Positions 41,907 through 51,049 are shown, numbered from the stretch's first letter. The stretch: DNA of 64,000 nt from Marinitoga aeolica (GCF_029910535.1 NZ_CP069362.1:2294001-2358000); one strand, 5' to 3'. Notes: generated from the letters alone by a model not told the origin. Translations and numbers: made by a program.

Positions 41907-43009
41907 TATCTCCTATTGAATTAAGACATGTTTTACACCAAAATCCTGAAATTGGATTCATGGAATTTAAAACAACAAAAATTTTAGAAGATGCGATAAC
42001 TGATTTAGCTAAACATTATAATATAGATATAGAAATATTAAAACCATTAGAGACAGGGTTAATTATTAAATATGCACCTCTAAATAATAATGAATATATA
42101 TTATTTAGAGCAGATATAGATGCTTTACCTATTAAAGAACAAAATGATGTAGAATTTAAATCAAAAAATGATAATATGCATGCATGTGGTCATGATATGC
42201 ATATGTCGATTTTATACGGGTTTATGGAATACATATTTAGAAATAAAATCCAAAAGAATATTTTATTTTTATTTCAACCAGCAGAAGAAGGTGGAGGTGG
42301 AGCTAAAAAGATTTTAGATACTGGAGTTTTGGATCAATTTAATATAATAAGGGCACATGCTTTACATGTAACTGATGAATATGATAAGGGTATAATTGCA
42401 GCATCTAAAGGAGTTTTGTTTGCATCGGCAGTAGAAATTGATATAGAATTTTTGGGTAAAAATGCTCATATAGCTTTTCCACAAGATGGTAAAAATGCGT
42501 TAAATGCTATGAGATTGTTTTTAGATGCAGTAGAAAAAATACCAAAAAATCCAGTTCAACCATTAATTTTTGGTATTGGAAAAGTTTTTTCAGGAGAAGT
42601 TAGAAATATTATTCCAGCTTATGCAAAAATAGAAGGTAGTATTAGATCTTTAAACTTAGATTATACAATGGAATATATAGAAATTTTAAAAGAAATACTT
42701 GAATCAATTAAAAAAATGACAGGGGTAACTTATAAAATAACATTAGGATCTATGTATAAGGAAGTAGTAAATGATGAAAATATATATAATGAATTTGTTG
42801 AAAAGTTAAAAGATAAATATCAAATAATTGATTGTGGTTACAAGATGACAGGAGAAGATTTTGGATTTATAGCAGAAAAATATCCTGCTGTTATGTTTTG
42901 GTTAGGGACAAAAACGGATAAAAAAGTAGGATTACATTCGCCCGATTTTCTACCTGATGATGATGTGATTAGTATTGGAATTAATATTTATAGTGATTTA
43001 ATAAAATAG
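41903..43009 (+). CDS. M20-family N-acetyldiaminopimelate deacetylase
   Basis: This 368-residue amidohydrolase has the metal motifs LRHVLHQNPEIGFMEFKT, MHACGHDMHMSILYG, FLFQPAEEGGGGAKKIL and the distal HSPDFLPDD. It corresponds to the B. subtilis YkuR-type deacetylase that releases LL-diaminopimelate. It is the last gene of the riboswitch-controlled operon, followed immediately by a terminator that overlaps its stop. Confidence 0.92.
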   Translation: MISPIELRHVLHQNPEIGFMEFKTTKILEDAITDLAKHYNIDIEILKPLETGLIIKYAPLNNNEYILFRADIDALPIKEQNDVEFKSKNDNMHACGHDMHMSILYGFMEYIFRNKIQKNILFLFQPAEEGGGGAKKILDTGVLDQFNIIRAHALHVTDEYDKGIIAASKGVLFASAVEIDIEFLGKNAHIAFPQDGKNALNAMRLFLDAVEKIPKNPVQPLIFGIGKVFSGEVRNIIPAYAKIEGSIRSLNLDYTMEYIEILKEILESIKKMTGVTYKITLGSMYKEVVNDENIYNEFVEKLKDKYQIIDCGYKMTGEDFGFIAEKYPAVMFWLGTKTDKKVGLHSPDFLPDDDVISIGINIYSDLIK

Positions 43010-43040
43010 CATACCTTTTCGGGTATGCTTTATTCTTTTT
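43008..43040. terminator. Convergent terminator
   Basis: Stem AGCATACC / GGTATGCT with a short loop, followed by TTATTCTTTTTT on the plus strand. It lies between the lysine operon and the convergent minus-strand gene that ends at 43030; minus-strand function is possible. Confidence 0.85.
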
Positions 43041-43485
43041 TAAGGTTAAACAATGGTATTTTATTTTCTTTAATTTTTGTTTTCACATGTTTTATAGTAT
43101 CAATTTCATTATTCATGCTATAAAATGTCCTTGAATTCTCCGGATCTTCAAAATGCCATACTCCTTCATTATCTCTCCATTCTGGTATATTTACCTTATA
43201 AATTGTACCTTTATTTGATTGATCAATAACTTCAATAGCTCCCATTTTTTTTAAGTTGCGAATAGCTTGTTCCGTAATTCCATATGAAATCTCCAAAGTT
43301 TTTGAAATTTGTCTATAAGATATTGGATAAGTATATTTCCTAGCTTTTCCAAGTTTCCATGAATGAGCAAGGGAGTTTAAATATAAATATATGTATATTT
43401 TTGCAGCATTTGCTGGTCTAACAGTAAGTATAAAATATACTGCATTATGAGGTAACATTAAAAAAGCATCATTTAAGTGAAACAC
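43030..43485 (-). CDS. Winged-helix DNA-binding protein of unknown role
   Basis: This 151-residue protein contains an HTH in the middle (ISYRQISKTLEISYGITEQAIRNLKKMGAIEVID, residues about 54-88), followed by a wing-like KGTIYKVNIPEW. The N-terminal part is helical and hydrophobic. It resembles the DNA-reading domain of DnaD/replication-initiator-like proteins, but no family is certain. The only workable start is GTG 43485 with GGAG 11 bases upstream. It is convergent to the lysine operon and 111 bases downstream of the AraC-GGDEF gene, separated from it by a terminator. Confidence 0.72.
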   Translation of the reverse strand: MFHLNDAFLMLPHNAVYFILTVRPANAAKIYIYLYLNSLAHSWKLGKARKYTYPISYRQISKTLEISYGITEQAIRNLKKMGAIEVIDQSNKGTIYKVNIPEWRDNEGVWHFEDPENSRTFYSMNNEIDTIKHVKTKIKENKIPLFNLKKE

Positions 43486-43556
43486 TTACATCACATCTCC
43501 TTATCTATCTAAATAATTGACCACCTGTTTTTAATTATAACAAAAAATTAAACAAA

Positions 43557-43588
43557 TACAAAAAAATCCCTCCACAATTTGGAGGGAT
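43557..43588 (-). terminator. Terminator of the AraC-GGDEF gene
   Basis: On the minus strand, stem ATCCCTCCA / TGGAGGGAT with a 5-base loop is followed by TTTTTTTG; 9 bases after the gene's stop. Confidence 0.88.
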
Positions 43589-43596
43589 AATAAATA

Positions 43597-44391
43597 TTAA
43601 CTTATCTTATAATTATTCCTTCCATCTTTTTTCGCACTTATTAAAGCATCATAAGCAATATTATACGGATCTTTAGTATAAATAGCATATTCCGTAATTC
43701 CTATACTTACTGTAACTTTAGCTTCTATTCCTTCATATATTATTGGATTACTAACTTCTCTTAAAATTTTTTCAGAAATATTTTTTGCCATTTGTTCATC
43801 AATATTTTTTAATACTAATATAAATTCATCGCCACCCATTCTTTCCAATTTAGCATTTTTACTATCTTCATACTCAATTTTTTCAATGGCTAATATTTTT
43901 TTAATCCTTTCAGGTATTTTAAATAATACAAAATCTCCAAATTTTCTACCATAATTTTTATTTATATTTGCAAATTTATCTATATCAATTAAAAATAAAT
44001 AATTCTTTTTTTCCATAATAATACCTCCCTGCAATTTAATAGGTTCAAATAATAATAAATTAATACCTTTCTTTTTAACTTCACTTGGACATACACCAAA
44101 TTCTTTTTTAAATGCTCTTGAATATGATTCATATGAATTATACTGATATTTAATAGAAATCTCTAGAATATTCATATTTGAATTTACTAAATCTTTTACA
44201 GATTCAGAAAGTCTCCTCTTTCTTACATATTCTTTTATTGACATTCCTACGATTAAATTAAATAATTTATATAAATAGGATAATGAATAATTTGCATAGT
44301 TAGCTATATCTTCTAAAGAAAAATAATTATCAATATTTTTTTCAATATATTCTAAAGATTTTTGAATACATTCAATTAAATAATTTTCCAT
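43597..44391 (-). CDS. AraC-type HTH fused to a GGDEF domain
   Basis: This 264-residue protein has two domains. Residues 1 to about 107 form an AraC/XylS double HTH (FSLEDIANYANYSLSYLYKL; ILEISIKYQYNSYESYSRAF with FKKEFGVCPSEVKKK). Residues about 128-264 form a GGDEF domain with LIDIDKFANINKNYGRKFGD and an intact LERMGGDEFILVL signature. This suggests a transcription factor whose activity is tied to cyclic-di-nucleotide or GTP binding. No sensor or membrane domain is present. ATG 44391 has GGGGGAG 5 bases upstream; the longer frame from 44454 is rejected. Diguanylate cyclase activity is plausible because the signature is complete. Confidence 0.88.
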   Translation of the reverse strand: MENYLIECIQKSLEYIEKNIDNYFSLEDIANYANYSLSYLYKLFNLIVGMSIKEYVRKRRLSESVKDLVNSNMNILEISIKYQYNSYESYSRAFKKEFGVCPSEVKKKGINLLLFEPIKLQGGIIMEKKNYLFLIDIDKFANINKNYGRKFGDFVLFKIPERIKKILAIEKIEYEDSKNAKLERMGGDEFILVLKNIDEQMAKNISEKILREVSNPIIYEGIEAKVTVSIGITEYAIYTKDPYNIAYDALISAKKDGRNNYKIS

Positions 44392-44408
44392 TATAACTCC
44401 CCCTTCTT

Positions 44409-44431
44409 TGTGGCGCCACATTAAAATTATA
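44409..44431 (-). promoter_or_regulatory. Promoter/operator of the AraC-GGDEF gene
   Basis: A minus-strand TATAAT (44431-44426) is followed by the perfect GC-rich palindrome TGTGGCGCCACA (44409-44420), which overlaps the expected transcription start. The palindrome stands out in very AT-rich surroundings and is a candidate repressor site. Confidence 0.6.
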
Positions 44432-44574
44432 TAATAAATATGAAATGTAAGCATGATATTTTTTATCTAAATAGTTATATCTGAAAATCATTTTAAGTTA
44501 GAAAAGAAGTTTAAGAAAGTTTTTAAAGAAGGAAAATAGTGAAAAGATTTTTTTGATAATAATTTATATATACA

Positions 44575-44600
44575 TAAAAAAAGGGCATTTGCCCTTTTTA
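44575..44600 (-). terminator. Terminator of the small membrane protein gene
   Basis: Minus-strand hairpin AAAAAGGGCAAATGCCCTTTTTTT; the stop codon of the 54-residue gene lies at the start of the stem. Confidence 0.82.
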
Positions 44601-44762
44601 TTTTATGTTTTTATCTGTAAGAGTTCCAATAAGTAACCCTGCCCCTATTCCTATCAAAATTGATGCAATAAAATATAATGCAGAAAATTTAAGTAAAATA
44701 AATCCAACTCCAATTCCTATAAATGTAAAACCACCTGTAATAAAAAAACTCTTTTTTGTCAT
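44598..44762 (-). CDS. 54-residue two-helix membrane protein
   Basis: Start ATG 44760-44762 has AGAGGTGGG upstream; the stop is 44598-44600. The peptide begins MTKKSFFITGGFTFIGIGVG, then continues with FILLKFSALYFIASILIGIG and a short polar tail. Two glycine-rich transmembrane helices with small-residue (GxxxG-like) faces are predicted. A TATAAT on the minus strand (44807-44802) and a terminator at the stop support an independent transcript. No family is recognised; function unknown. Confidence 0.7.
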   Translation of the reverse strand: MTKKSFFITGGFTFIGIGVGFILLKFSALYFIASILIGIGAGLLIGTLTDKNIK

Positions 44763-44943
44763 TTTCCCACCTCTTTAAAATATATTTTTATTATATGTTT
44801 AATTATAGTATATCATAAAACATGGATAATAGATATAACACAATAATTCTGATTTATATATAATTATAATTTAAAAATATAAATGTGTAAATAAATCTAT
44901 AGAAATAATATCTCATCTATTATTTTTATAAATTCTAAATAAA

Positions 44944-44952
44944 TGCTATAAT
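44944..44952 (+). promoter_or_regulatory. Extended -10 promoter of the tldD-tldE operon
   Basis: TGCTATAAT with TATAAT at 44947-44952, 42 bases before the tldD ATG; no clear -35. Confidence 0.6.
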
Positions 44953-44993
44953 AAATATATCTTACATTTATTTTTATAGAATGGGGGGATAAA

Positions 44994-46331
44994 ATGTTCA
45001 AATTTCCTAAAGGTGTATATGTGGATGTTAGAATAGAAAATGTTTTTGAAACAAGTATTCAAAATACTTTAGGTAGATTAGAAGAATTTAAAGAAAGAAG
45101 ATATTCAGGAGCTTTTATTAGACTATTTGATGGTAAAAGATGGTATTATTCATCCACAACTGATGTAGAGAATATTCAAAAGGAAATAGATGAATTGTAT
45201 AAGATTTCATCTCCAAGTGAAGGTATAAATGAACATCCAATAGTAAAAAAATTTGAAGTTCATAATGGGAATTATTTGGAATTTGAAAAAAGCGCTATAG
45301 ATAATATTGAAAAAAACAAAAAATTAGAACTGATGGAAAAATATATACCAATTGTTTCAGAAAATCAATTTGTTAAATTATGGAAAGCAAATTATGTAGA
45401 TAAAAAAATAGTTAAACGATTTATATCTTCAAATGGTAGTGATTTTAAATTTGATTTTCAAAGAGTAGGATTTAGAATATTTTTTGAGTTAGTTGATGGA
45501 GAAAAAAAGTTTAGTGAAAGATTTGATACTGCATCAAATTATTTTGAAGATTTATATAATTTAGAAGATAAGGTAAAAAAATCACTAGAAGAAGCAATAT
45601 ATTATATGAAAAATGCAGAAGATGTAGAACCTGGACAATATACAGTTATTTTATCACCAGAAGCTGCTGGAGTATTTGCTCATGAAAGTTTTGGTCATAA
45701 ATCAGAAGCGGATTTTATGATTGGTGATGAAAATATGAAAAAAGAATGGAGTATAGGTAAAAAAGTTGGTTCTGGTATTTTAAGTATTGTAGATGATGGA
45801 AATATTAAAGGAGTTGGATATACCCCGTTTGATGATGATGGAACAAAAGCAAAAAAAACATATCTTGTAAAAAATGGTGTTTTATCTGGTAGATTACATA
45901 GTGGTATTACAGCAGTTTCATTAAATGAGGAATTGACTGGTAATGCTAGAGCATTGAATTTTGAGTTTGAACCTATAGTGAGAATGACTACAACATATAT
46001 AAAACCTGGAGAGAAAACATTAGAAGAATTAATATCTGAAGTGGATAATGGATTTTTAATTAAAACTATTAAACATGGATCAGGTATGTCTACTTTTACT
46101 ATTGCTCCGAGTTTGGCATATAAAATTAAAAATGGGAAGATATATAAACCAGTAAAAATATCTGTTATTACAGGAACTGTTTTTGATACTTTAAATAATA
46201 TAGATGGCTTATCAAATGAATTGAAATTGTTATCATTTGCATTAGGTGGATGTGGTAAATTTGAACAATATCCTTTACCAGTAGGTTTTGGTGGTCCGTA
46301 TGTTAGAGTTAAAAATATGAATGTGCAATAG
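44994..46331 (+). CDS. tldD: TldD-family metalloprotease
   Basis: This 445-residue protein carries the TldD zinc motif H230-E231-S-F-G-H235 with downstream acidic residue (HESFGHKSEAD). Conserved GILSIVDDGNIKGVGYTPFDDDG and the C-terminal GGCGKFEQYPLPVGFGGP are also present. TldD with TldE forms a heterodimeric protease that degrades unfolded peptides and processes microcin/antitoxin proteins in E. coli. It has a GGGGGG RBS and is followed by tldE with a 13-base gap to its preferred start. Confidence 0.93.
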   Translation: MFKFPKGVYVDVRIENVFETSIQNTLGRLEEFKERRYSGAFIRLFDGKRWYYSSTTDVENIQKEIDELYKISSPSEGINEHPIVKKFEVHNGNYLEFEKSAIDNIEKNKKLELMEKYIPIVSENQFVKLWKANYVDKKIVKRFISSNGSDFKFDFQRVGFRIFFELVDGEKKFSERFDTASNYFEDLYNLEDKVKKSLEEAIYYMKNAEDVEPGQYTVILSPEAAGVFAHESFGHKSEADFMIGDENMKKEWSIGKKVGSGILSIVDDGNIKGVGYTPFDDDGTKAKKTYLVKNGVLSGRLHSGITAVSLNEELTGNARALNFEFEPIVRMTTTYIKPGEKTLEELISEVDNGFLIKTIKHGSGMSTFTIAPSLAYKIKNGKIYKPVKISVITGTVFDTLNNIDGLSNELKLLSFALGGCGKFEQYPLPVGFGGPYVRVKNMNVQ

Positions 46332-46344
46332 GGGGGGAGAAAAA

Positions 46345-47571
46345 ATGATTAAAGAAAAATATCAAATTCATAATAGGGAATTATCTTTAAATATAGTTCA
46401 AACAGAAATAGAGTCAATTAGAAAAAAAGATATTGTTAAGACAGGTATTAGAATATATGACAATGGTAAAATAGGTGTTGCAGGAAGTTTGGGGAATTAT
46501 AATGAAAAAGAATTAGAAACAAAAGCAAAAGAAAATTTGAAATTAAATATACCATATGAATATGATATAACACAAAATATATCAAGAGAAGAAGTTGAAA
46601 TTGTAGAAATTTCAGAAAATGAATTTGTGGAGAAGATAGAAAAATTAATGAGAGAAATAAAAGAAAAACATAATGATTTTAGTTTTTCAAATAAAATCAC
46701 ATTAAAAAATAGTATAAAGATACTTGAAAATGATTTAAATACAAAACTATATTCTGAATTAAAATATTTTTCTTTTGAATTAATATTTAAGCACAAAAGT
46801 TCTGCTAATATTTTTGATGGATTTGTAGGATATGAGGGTTTTGATTACTCTCATGAGAAATTTATAAATATAGTAGATGAAGTTTGTGGAGCTTTTAATA
46901 ATGTTGTTGATATTGAGGAAAATGAATATCCAATTATTTTCTTATCAGATGATTTTACAATATTAAAGAAGTTTTATACAGATTTAAACGGATTATCTTT
47001 TGGTAGTGAAAGTTCAATTTTTTCCAATAAAATAGGTGAAAAAATATTTTCTAATGATTTTACACTATATCAAAGCAGGAATCATGAAGATGGTATTATA
47101 GAACATTTCTTTGATGCAGAAGGAACAATAAATGAAGAAAATAGATTTCCGTTGATAGAAAATGGGGTATTAAAATCCCCTTATACAGACAAAAAAACTG
47201 CTAATATGTTTAATTTACCTTTAACAGGAGCAGCTGAAGCTGATTATGATTCCGTACCATCTCTTGGATTTGTTCCAATGTCAATAAAGAAATCAGATAA
47301 AACATTAAAAGAATTATTAAATGGGAAAAAAGGAATATTAGTATTTATAGCTTCAGGTGGAGACTTTACTCCTGATGGTAAATTTGGTACTCCAGTACAA
47401 TTAGGGTTTTTATATGATGGCGAGAAATTAATTGGCAGAGTTCCAGAATTTAAAATAAATTCTGATATATATAGTATGTTTGGTAAAGATTTCATCGGAG
47501 TAGGAAAAGATTCAATTACACAATTAGGTAAAAATTTTGGAGTAGTAATTAATATGAAAATTATGAAATGA
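46345..47571 (+). CDS. pmbA: PmbA/TldE-family protease subunit
   Basis: This 408-residue partner of TldD lacks the HExxxH motif, as is normal for TldE/PmbA. It shows the family blocks NKIGEKIFSNDFTLYQS, HEDGIIEHFFDAEGT, KTANMFNLPLTGAAEADYDS and GGDFTPDGKFGTPVQLGFL. ATG 46345 follows a GGGGGGGAG tract; an upstream in-frame start at 46321 overlapping tldD is rejected. It completes the TldDE heterodimer. Confidence 0.92.
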   Translation: MIKEKYQIHNRELSLNIVQTEIESIRKKDIVKTGIRIYDNGKIGVAGSLGNYNEKELETKAKENLKLNIPYEYDITQNISREEVEIVEISENEFVEKIEKLMREIKEKHNDFSFSNKITLKNSIKILENDLNTKLYSELKYFSFELIFKHKSSANIFDGFVGYEGFDYSHEKFINIVDEVCGAFNNVVDIEENEYPIIFLSDDFTILKKFYTDLNGLSFGSESSIFSNKIGEKIFSNDFTLYQSRNHEDGIIEHFFDAEGTINEENRFPLIENGVLKSPYTDKKTANMFNLPLTGAAEADYDSVPSLGFVPMSIKKSDKTLKELLNGKKGILVFIASGGDFTPDGKFGTPVQLGFLYDGEKLIGRVPEFKINSDIYSMFGKDFIGVGKDSITQLGKNFGVVINMKIMK

Positions 47572-47589
47572 ACCTTATCGTAAAATATA

Positions 47590-47598
47590 TGATATAAT
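47590..47598 (+). promoter_or_regulatory. Extended -10 promoter
   Basis: TGATATAAT (TATAAT 47593-47598), 46 bases before the ATG of the AAA-ATPase/PD-(D/E)XK gene. No convincing -35. Confidence 0.6.
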
Positions 47599-47643
47599 TT
47601 GTATAGTATATGAACAGAATTGTTAGGTTTGGAGGATAAAACG

Positions 47644-49185
47644 ATGAAAAAATTGCCAATAGGGATACAAGATTATAAAAAAATAATAGAAGGAAATTAC
47701 ATATATGTAGATAAAACAAAATATATATACGAATTAATAAGTTCAGAAGTGCCTATCTTTCTATCTCGTCCAAGAAGATTTGGAAAGAGTTTAACGATAT
47801 CGACATTATATTACATATTCAAAGGAGAAAAAGAATTATTTAAAGATACATATATATATGACAAATGGGATTTTAAAGAATATCCCATAATAAGATTAAA
47901 CATTTTATTAGCAGCAACAGATAGCGAAGAAAGATTTAAAAAGAGTTTGACAAAATTAATAAAGCAAGAAGGTCAAAGGAATAATGTTGAAATTATAGAA
48001 GAAGATTATAAATTTGCATTTGATGAATTAATAATAAAACTTTCCAAAAAAGGAAAAGTAGTAATATTAGTAGATGAATACGAAAAACCGATATTAGATA
48101 ATATAAATAACAAAGAAAAAGCAGAAAGATATAGAGAAATATTAAGAGATTTCTATGTAACAATAAAATCCAGGGATGAATACATAAAATTCGTTTTTTT
48201 AACAGGAATAACGAAGTTTACTAAAACGGGTGTGTTCTCTGCATTAAATAATTTAAATGACATATCACTAAACAGAAAATACTCTCAAATGTTAGGTTAT
48301 ACCCAAGAAGAATTAGAACATTATTTCAAAGAACACATAGAAGAAACAGCAAAAGAAATGGGAATAAGTAAAGAAGAATTATTAAAAGAAATAAAAACAT
48401 ATTATAATGGATTCTCGTTTGATGGAGAACATTTTGTGTATAATCCATTCTCAGTATTAAGATTCTTTGATGAAAGGAAATTTCAAAATTATTGGTTTGA
48501 AAGTGGATCACCATCATTTATATATGAATATGTAAAAGGAAGAAAAATAGAATATGAGGATTTAGTAAAATACACAGTAGATACATTAGACTTTACAACA
48601 AGAGAAATAGAAGATGCAAATGCTAATATATTCTTTGCACAAGCAGGATATTTGACATTTAAAGGAATTAAAAAGTATGGAATAACAGAAAAATATATAT
48701 TAGACTATCCAAATCTTGAAGTAAAAAATAGTTTCTCAAAATTAATATTAGAAGCAAATTATAGTTTAAACGAAGAAACATATGAAAAAATATATGAAAT
48801 ATATGAACTAGTAGAAGAAAATAAGATAGAGGGATTAATAAAAGAAATAAAAAGAATAATAAGTGCAATACCGTATAATTTACATCAAAATAGAGAAAGT
48901 TATTATCACTCATTAATATATACGATATTAGCATCAGCGGGATTAAATGTAACAGCAGAAGAATTAACAAATCTTGGAAGAATAGATTTATTATTAGAGC
49001 ATAATGACAAAATATACTTATTTGAAATAAAACTAGATAAAAGCGCTAAAGAAGCAATAAATCAAATAAAAGAAAAGAAATATTATGAAAAATACACAAG
49101 TAGAAATAAAGAAATATATATAATAGGAATAAAGATAAACTCAGAAAAAAGAAATATTGAAGAATATATTATTGAAAAAATATAA
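47644..49185 (+). CDS. AAA-ATPase-like protein with C-terminal PD-(D/E)XK nuclease domain
   Basis: This 513-residue protein is of the AAA-ATPase_like (PF09820) plus PD-(D/E)XK_9 (PF08011) type. It has the typical opening KKLPIGIQDYKKIIEGNYIYVDKT, the P-loop IFLSRPRRFGKSLTIST, Walker B VVILVDEYEKPIL, and the nuclease core GRIDLLLEHNDKIYLFEIKLDK near the C-terminus. The family is multi-copy in Thermotogota, Fusobacteria and Bacteroidota. Its role is not established; defence or mobile-element-like functions have been suggested. ATG 47644 after GGAGG is preferred over 47620. It is monocistronic, with its own promoter and terminator. Confidence 0.9.
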   Translation: MKKLPIGIQDYKKIIEGNYIYVDKTKYIYELISSEVPIFLSRPRRFGKSLTISTLYYIFKGEKELFKDTYIYDKWDFKEYPIIRLNILLAATDSEERFKKSLTKLIKQEGQRNNVEIIEEDYKFAFDELIIKLSKKGKVVILVDEYEKPILDNINNKEKAERYREILRDFYVTIKSRDEYIKFVFLTGITKFTKTGVFSALNNLNDISLNRKYSQMLGYTQEELEHYFKEHIEETAKEMGISKEELLKEIKTYYNGFSFDGEHFVYNPFSVLRFFDERKFQNYWFESGSPSFIYEYVKGRKIEYEDLVKYTVDTLDFTTREIEDANANIFFAQAGYLTFKGIKKYGITEKYILDYPNLEVKNSFSKLILEANYSLNEETYEKIYEIYELVEENKIEGLIKEIKRIISAIPYNLHQNRESYYHSLIYTILASAGLNVTAEELTNLGRIDLLLEHNDKIYLFEIKLDKSAKEAINQIKEKKYYEKYTSRNKEIYIIGIKINSEKRNIEEYIIEKI

Positions 49186-49203
49186 ATACTTTGTCAACAA
49201 TCT

Positions 49204-49238
49204 AATATGCCGGTGTTTTACCGGCATATTTTGTTTTT
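49204..49238 (+). terminator. Terminator
   Basis: Perfect 11-bp stem AATATGCCGGT / ACCGGCATATT with a GTTTT loop and TTGTTTTTAT tail. Confidence 0.92.
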
Positions 49239-49258
49239 ATAGAAATATATAGTATAAT
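49231..49258 (+). promoter_or_regulatory. Promoter of the oligopeptidase gene
   Basis: TTGTTT (49231-49236), a 16-base spacer and TATAAT (49253-49258), overlapping the tail of the preceding terminator. Confidence 0.6.
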
Positions 49259-49292
49259 TAGTATAACTAACAAAATAATGAGGGGGTAAATT

Positions 49293-51005
49293 ATGATAGT
49301 TACAAATGAAAAAATTGAAAAAAAACCAAGAAAATATTTTAAAAAAGAAATTAATTTGAATATTTGGGAAGAAGTTAAAGGTGAATTAGAAAAACTCTTA
49401 AATGAAAAAATAAACTCTGTTGAAGATTTATTAACTTTTTTAGAAAAATGGTCTGAATTAGAAAGTATATTATCTGAAGAAATGGCATGGAGATATATTA
49501 GAATGACATGTGATACAAAAGAAGAAAATTCAAAAGCATTTAATGAGTTTTATGCTAATATAGCATCTCCTGCACAAGAATATGATTTCCTATTAAAAAA
49601 GAAATTTTATGATTCTCCATTTAGAAATGAATTAAAAGGAGAAAGTTATGAACATATGAATAGATTAATATCTAGAGATATAGAATTATTTAGAAAAGAA
49701 AATTTACCATTAAAAGTTAAAGAACAAGAATTAAGTTCGAAATATGGAGAAATTATTTCGAAAATAACAGTGAAATATGATGGAGAAGAAAAAACATTAT
49801 CCCAAATGGGAATATATTTAAAAAATCCTGATAGAAAAGTTCGAGAAGAGGCTTGGAGATTAATAAATAATGCAGTACTTGAACATCATGAAGAATTAGA
49901 AAAATTATTTGATGAATTAAAAGAAATAAGAATTCAAATTGCAAAAAATGCTGGATATGATAATTATAGGGATTATATGCATGATGCAAAAAGAAGATTT
50001 GATTTTAAACCAGAAGATTTATATGAATTTCATAATGCAGTAGAAAAAGCAGTAGTTCCTGCATTAACAAAATTAAATGAAGAAAGAAAAGAAAAATTAG
50101 GATTAGAATCGTTAAGACCATGGGATACAGAAGTTGATGTTGACGGAAAAATATTAAAACCATTTGAAAAGGAAGAAGAATTTGTTGAAAAAGCTATAAA
50201 AATATTATCAAAAGTAGATAAAAGTTTTGCAGAAAATCTTGAAAAAATGAGAAATACAGGATTTTTAGACTTAATTAATAGAAAAGGAAAAGCACCAGGT
50301 GGATATAATTATCCTTTAAGTGAAACTGGAGCAGCATTTATTTTTATGAATGCTGTAGGTATTCATAGGGATGTTAGAACATTATTACACGAATCTGGAC
50401 ACGCACAACATACGTTCTATTCAAAAGATATTCCAATATCTCACTTAAAAGATTTTCCTAGTGAGATAGCTGAATTAGCATCCATGTCTATGGAATTATT
50501 AACTTTAGAATATTTAGATGAATATTATTCTGATCCTGAAGATTTAAAGAAAGCAAAAAGAGAACAATTAGAAGGAACATTAAAAATATTACCCTGGGTA
50601 ATGATAGTAGATGCCTTTCAACATTGGATGTATTTAAATCCAAATCATACTCCAGAAGAAAGAGACGATTATTTTGCTAGTTTGATGGATAGATTTAATA
50701 CAGGTATTGATTGGAAAGGTTTAGATAAAGAAAAAAGAATTAGATGGTTAAGACAATTACATATATTTGAAGTGCCTTTCTATTACATTGAGTATGCAAT
50801 GTCACAATTAGGTGCTATTGCAGTTTATAAGAATTACAAAGAAAATGGTAAAAAAGCAATTGAACAGTATAAAGAATTTTTGAGTTCAGGTTATAAGTAT
50901 CCAGTTAAAAAATTATATGAAATAGCTGGAATTAAATTTGACTTTTCAGAAAAATATATATCTGAGTTAGTTAAATTCATTATGAATGAAATTGAATCAT
51001 TATAA
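49293..51005 (+). CDS. pepF: M3-family oligoendopeptidase (PepF-like)
   Basis: This 570-residue zinc metallopeptidase has the HExxH motif at H366-E367-S-G-H370 (LLHESGHAQHTF). The third ligand region is FPSEIAELASMSMELLTLEY, and the C-terminal substrate-contact region is HIFEVPFYYIEYAMSQLGA. These enzymes cleave short peptides in the cytoplasm; no signal peptide is present. It has a GAGGGGG RBS, a promoter directly after the previous terminator, and a hairpin after the stop. Confidence 0.94.
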   Translation: MIVTNEKIEKKPRKYFKKEINLNIWEEVKGELEKLLNEKINSVEDLLTFLEKWSELESILSEEMAWRYIRMTCDTKEENSKAFNEFYANIASPAQEYDFLLKKKFYDSPFRNELKGESYEHMNRLISRDIELFRKENLPLKVKEQELSSKYGEIISKITVKYDGEEKTLSQMGIYLKNPDRKVREEAWRLINNAVLEHHEELEKLFDELKEIRIQIAKNAGYDNYRDYMHDAKRRFDFKPEDLYEFHNAVEKAVVPALTKLNEERKEKLGLESLRPWDTEVDVDGKILKPFEKEEEFVEKAIKILSKVDKSFAENLEKMRNTGFLDLINRKGKAPGGYNYPLSETGAAFIFMNAVGIHRDVRTLLHESGHAQHTFYSKDIPISHLKDFPSEIAELASMSMELLTLEYLDEYYSDPEDLKKAKREQLEGTLKILPWVMIVDAFQHWMYLNPNHTPEERDDYFASLMDRFNTGIDWKGLDKEKRIRWLRQLHIFEVPFYYIEYAMSQLGAIAVYKNYKENGKKAIEQYKEFLSSGYKYPVKKLYEIAGIKFDFSEKYISELVKFIMNEIESL

Positions 51006-51007
51006 TT

Positions 51008-51032
51008 AAAAGGCGGAGTTTTCCGCCTTTTT
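51008..51032 (+). terminator. Terminator after pepF
   Basis: Perfect 10-bp stem AAAAGGCGGA / TCCGCCTTTT with a 4-base loop and a short T-rich end. The next gene's AAGGAGG starts only a few bases later and has no visible promoter, so partial read-through is likely. Confidence 0.82.
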
Positions 51033-51049
51033 ATATAAGGAGGTGCAGA

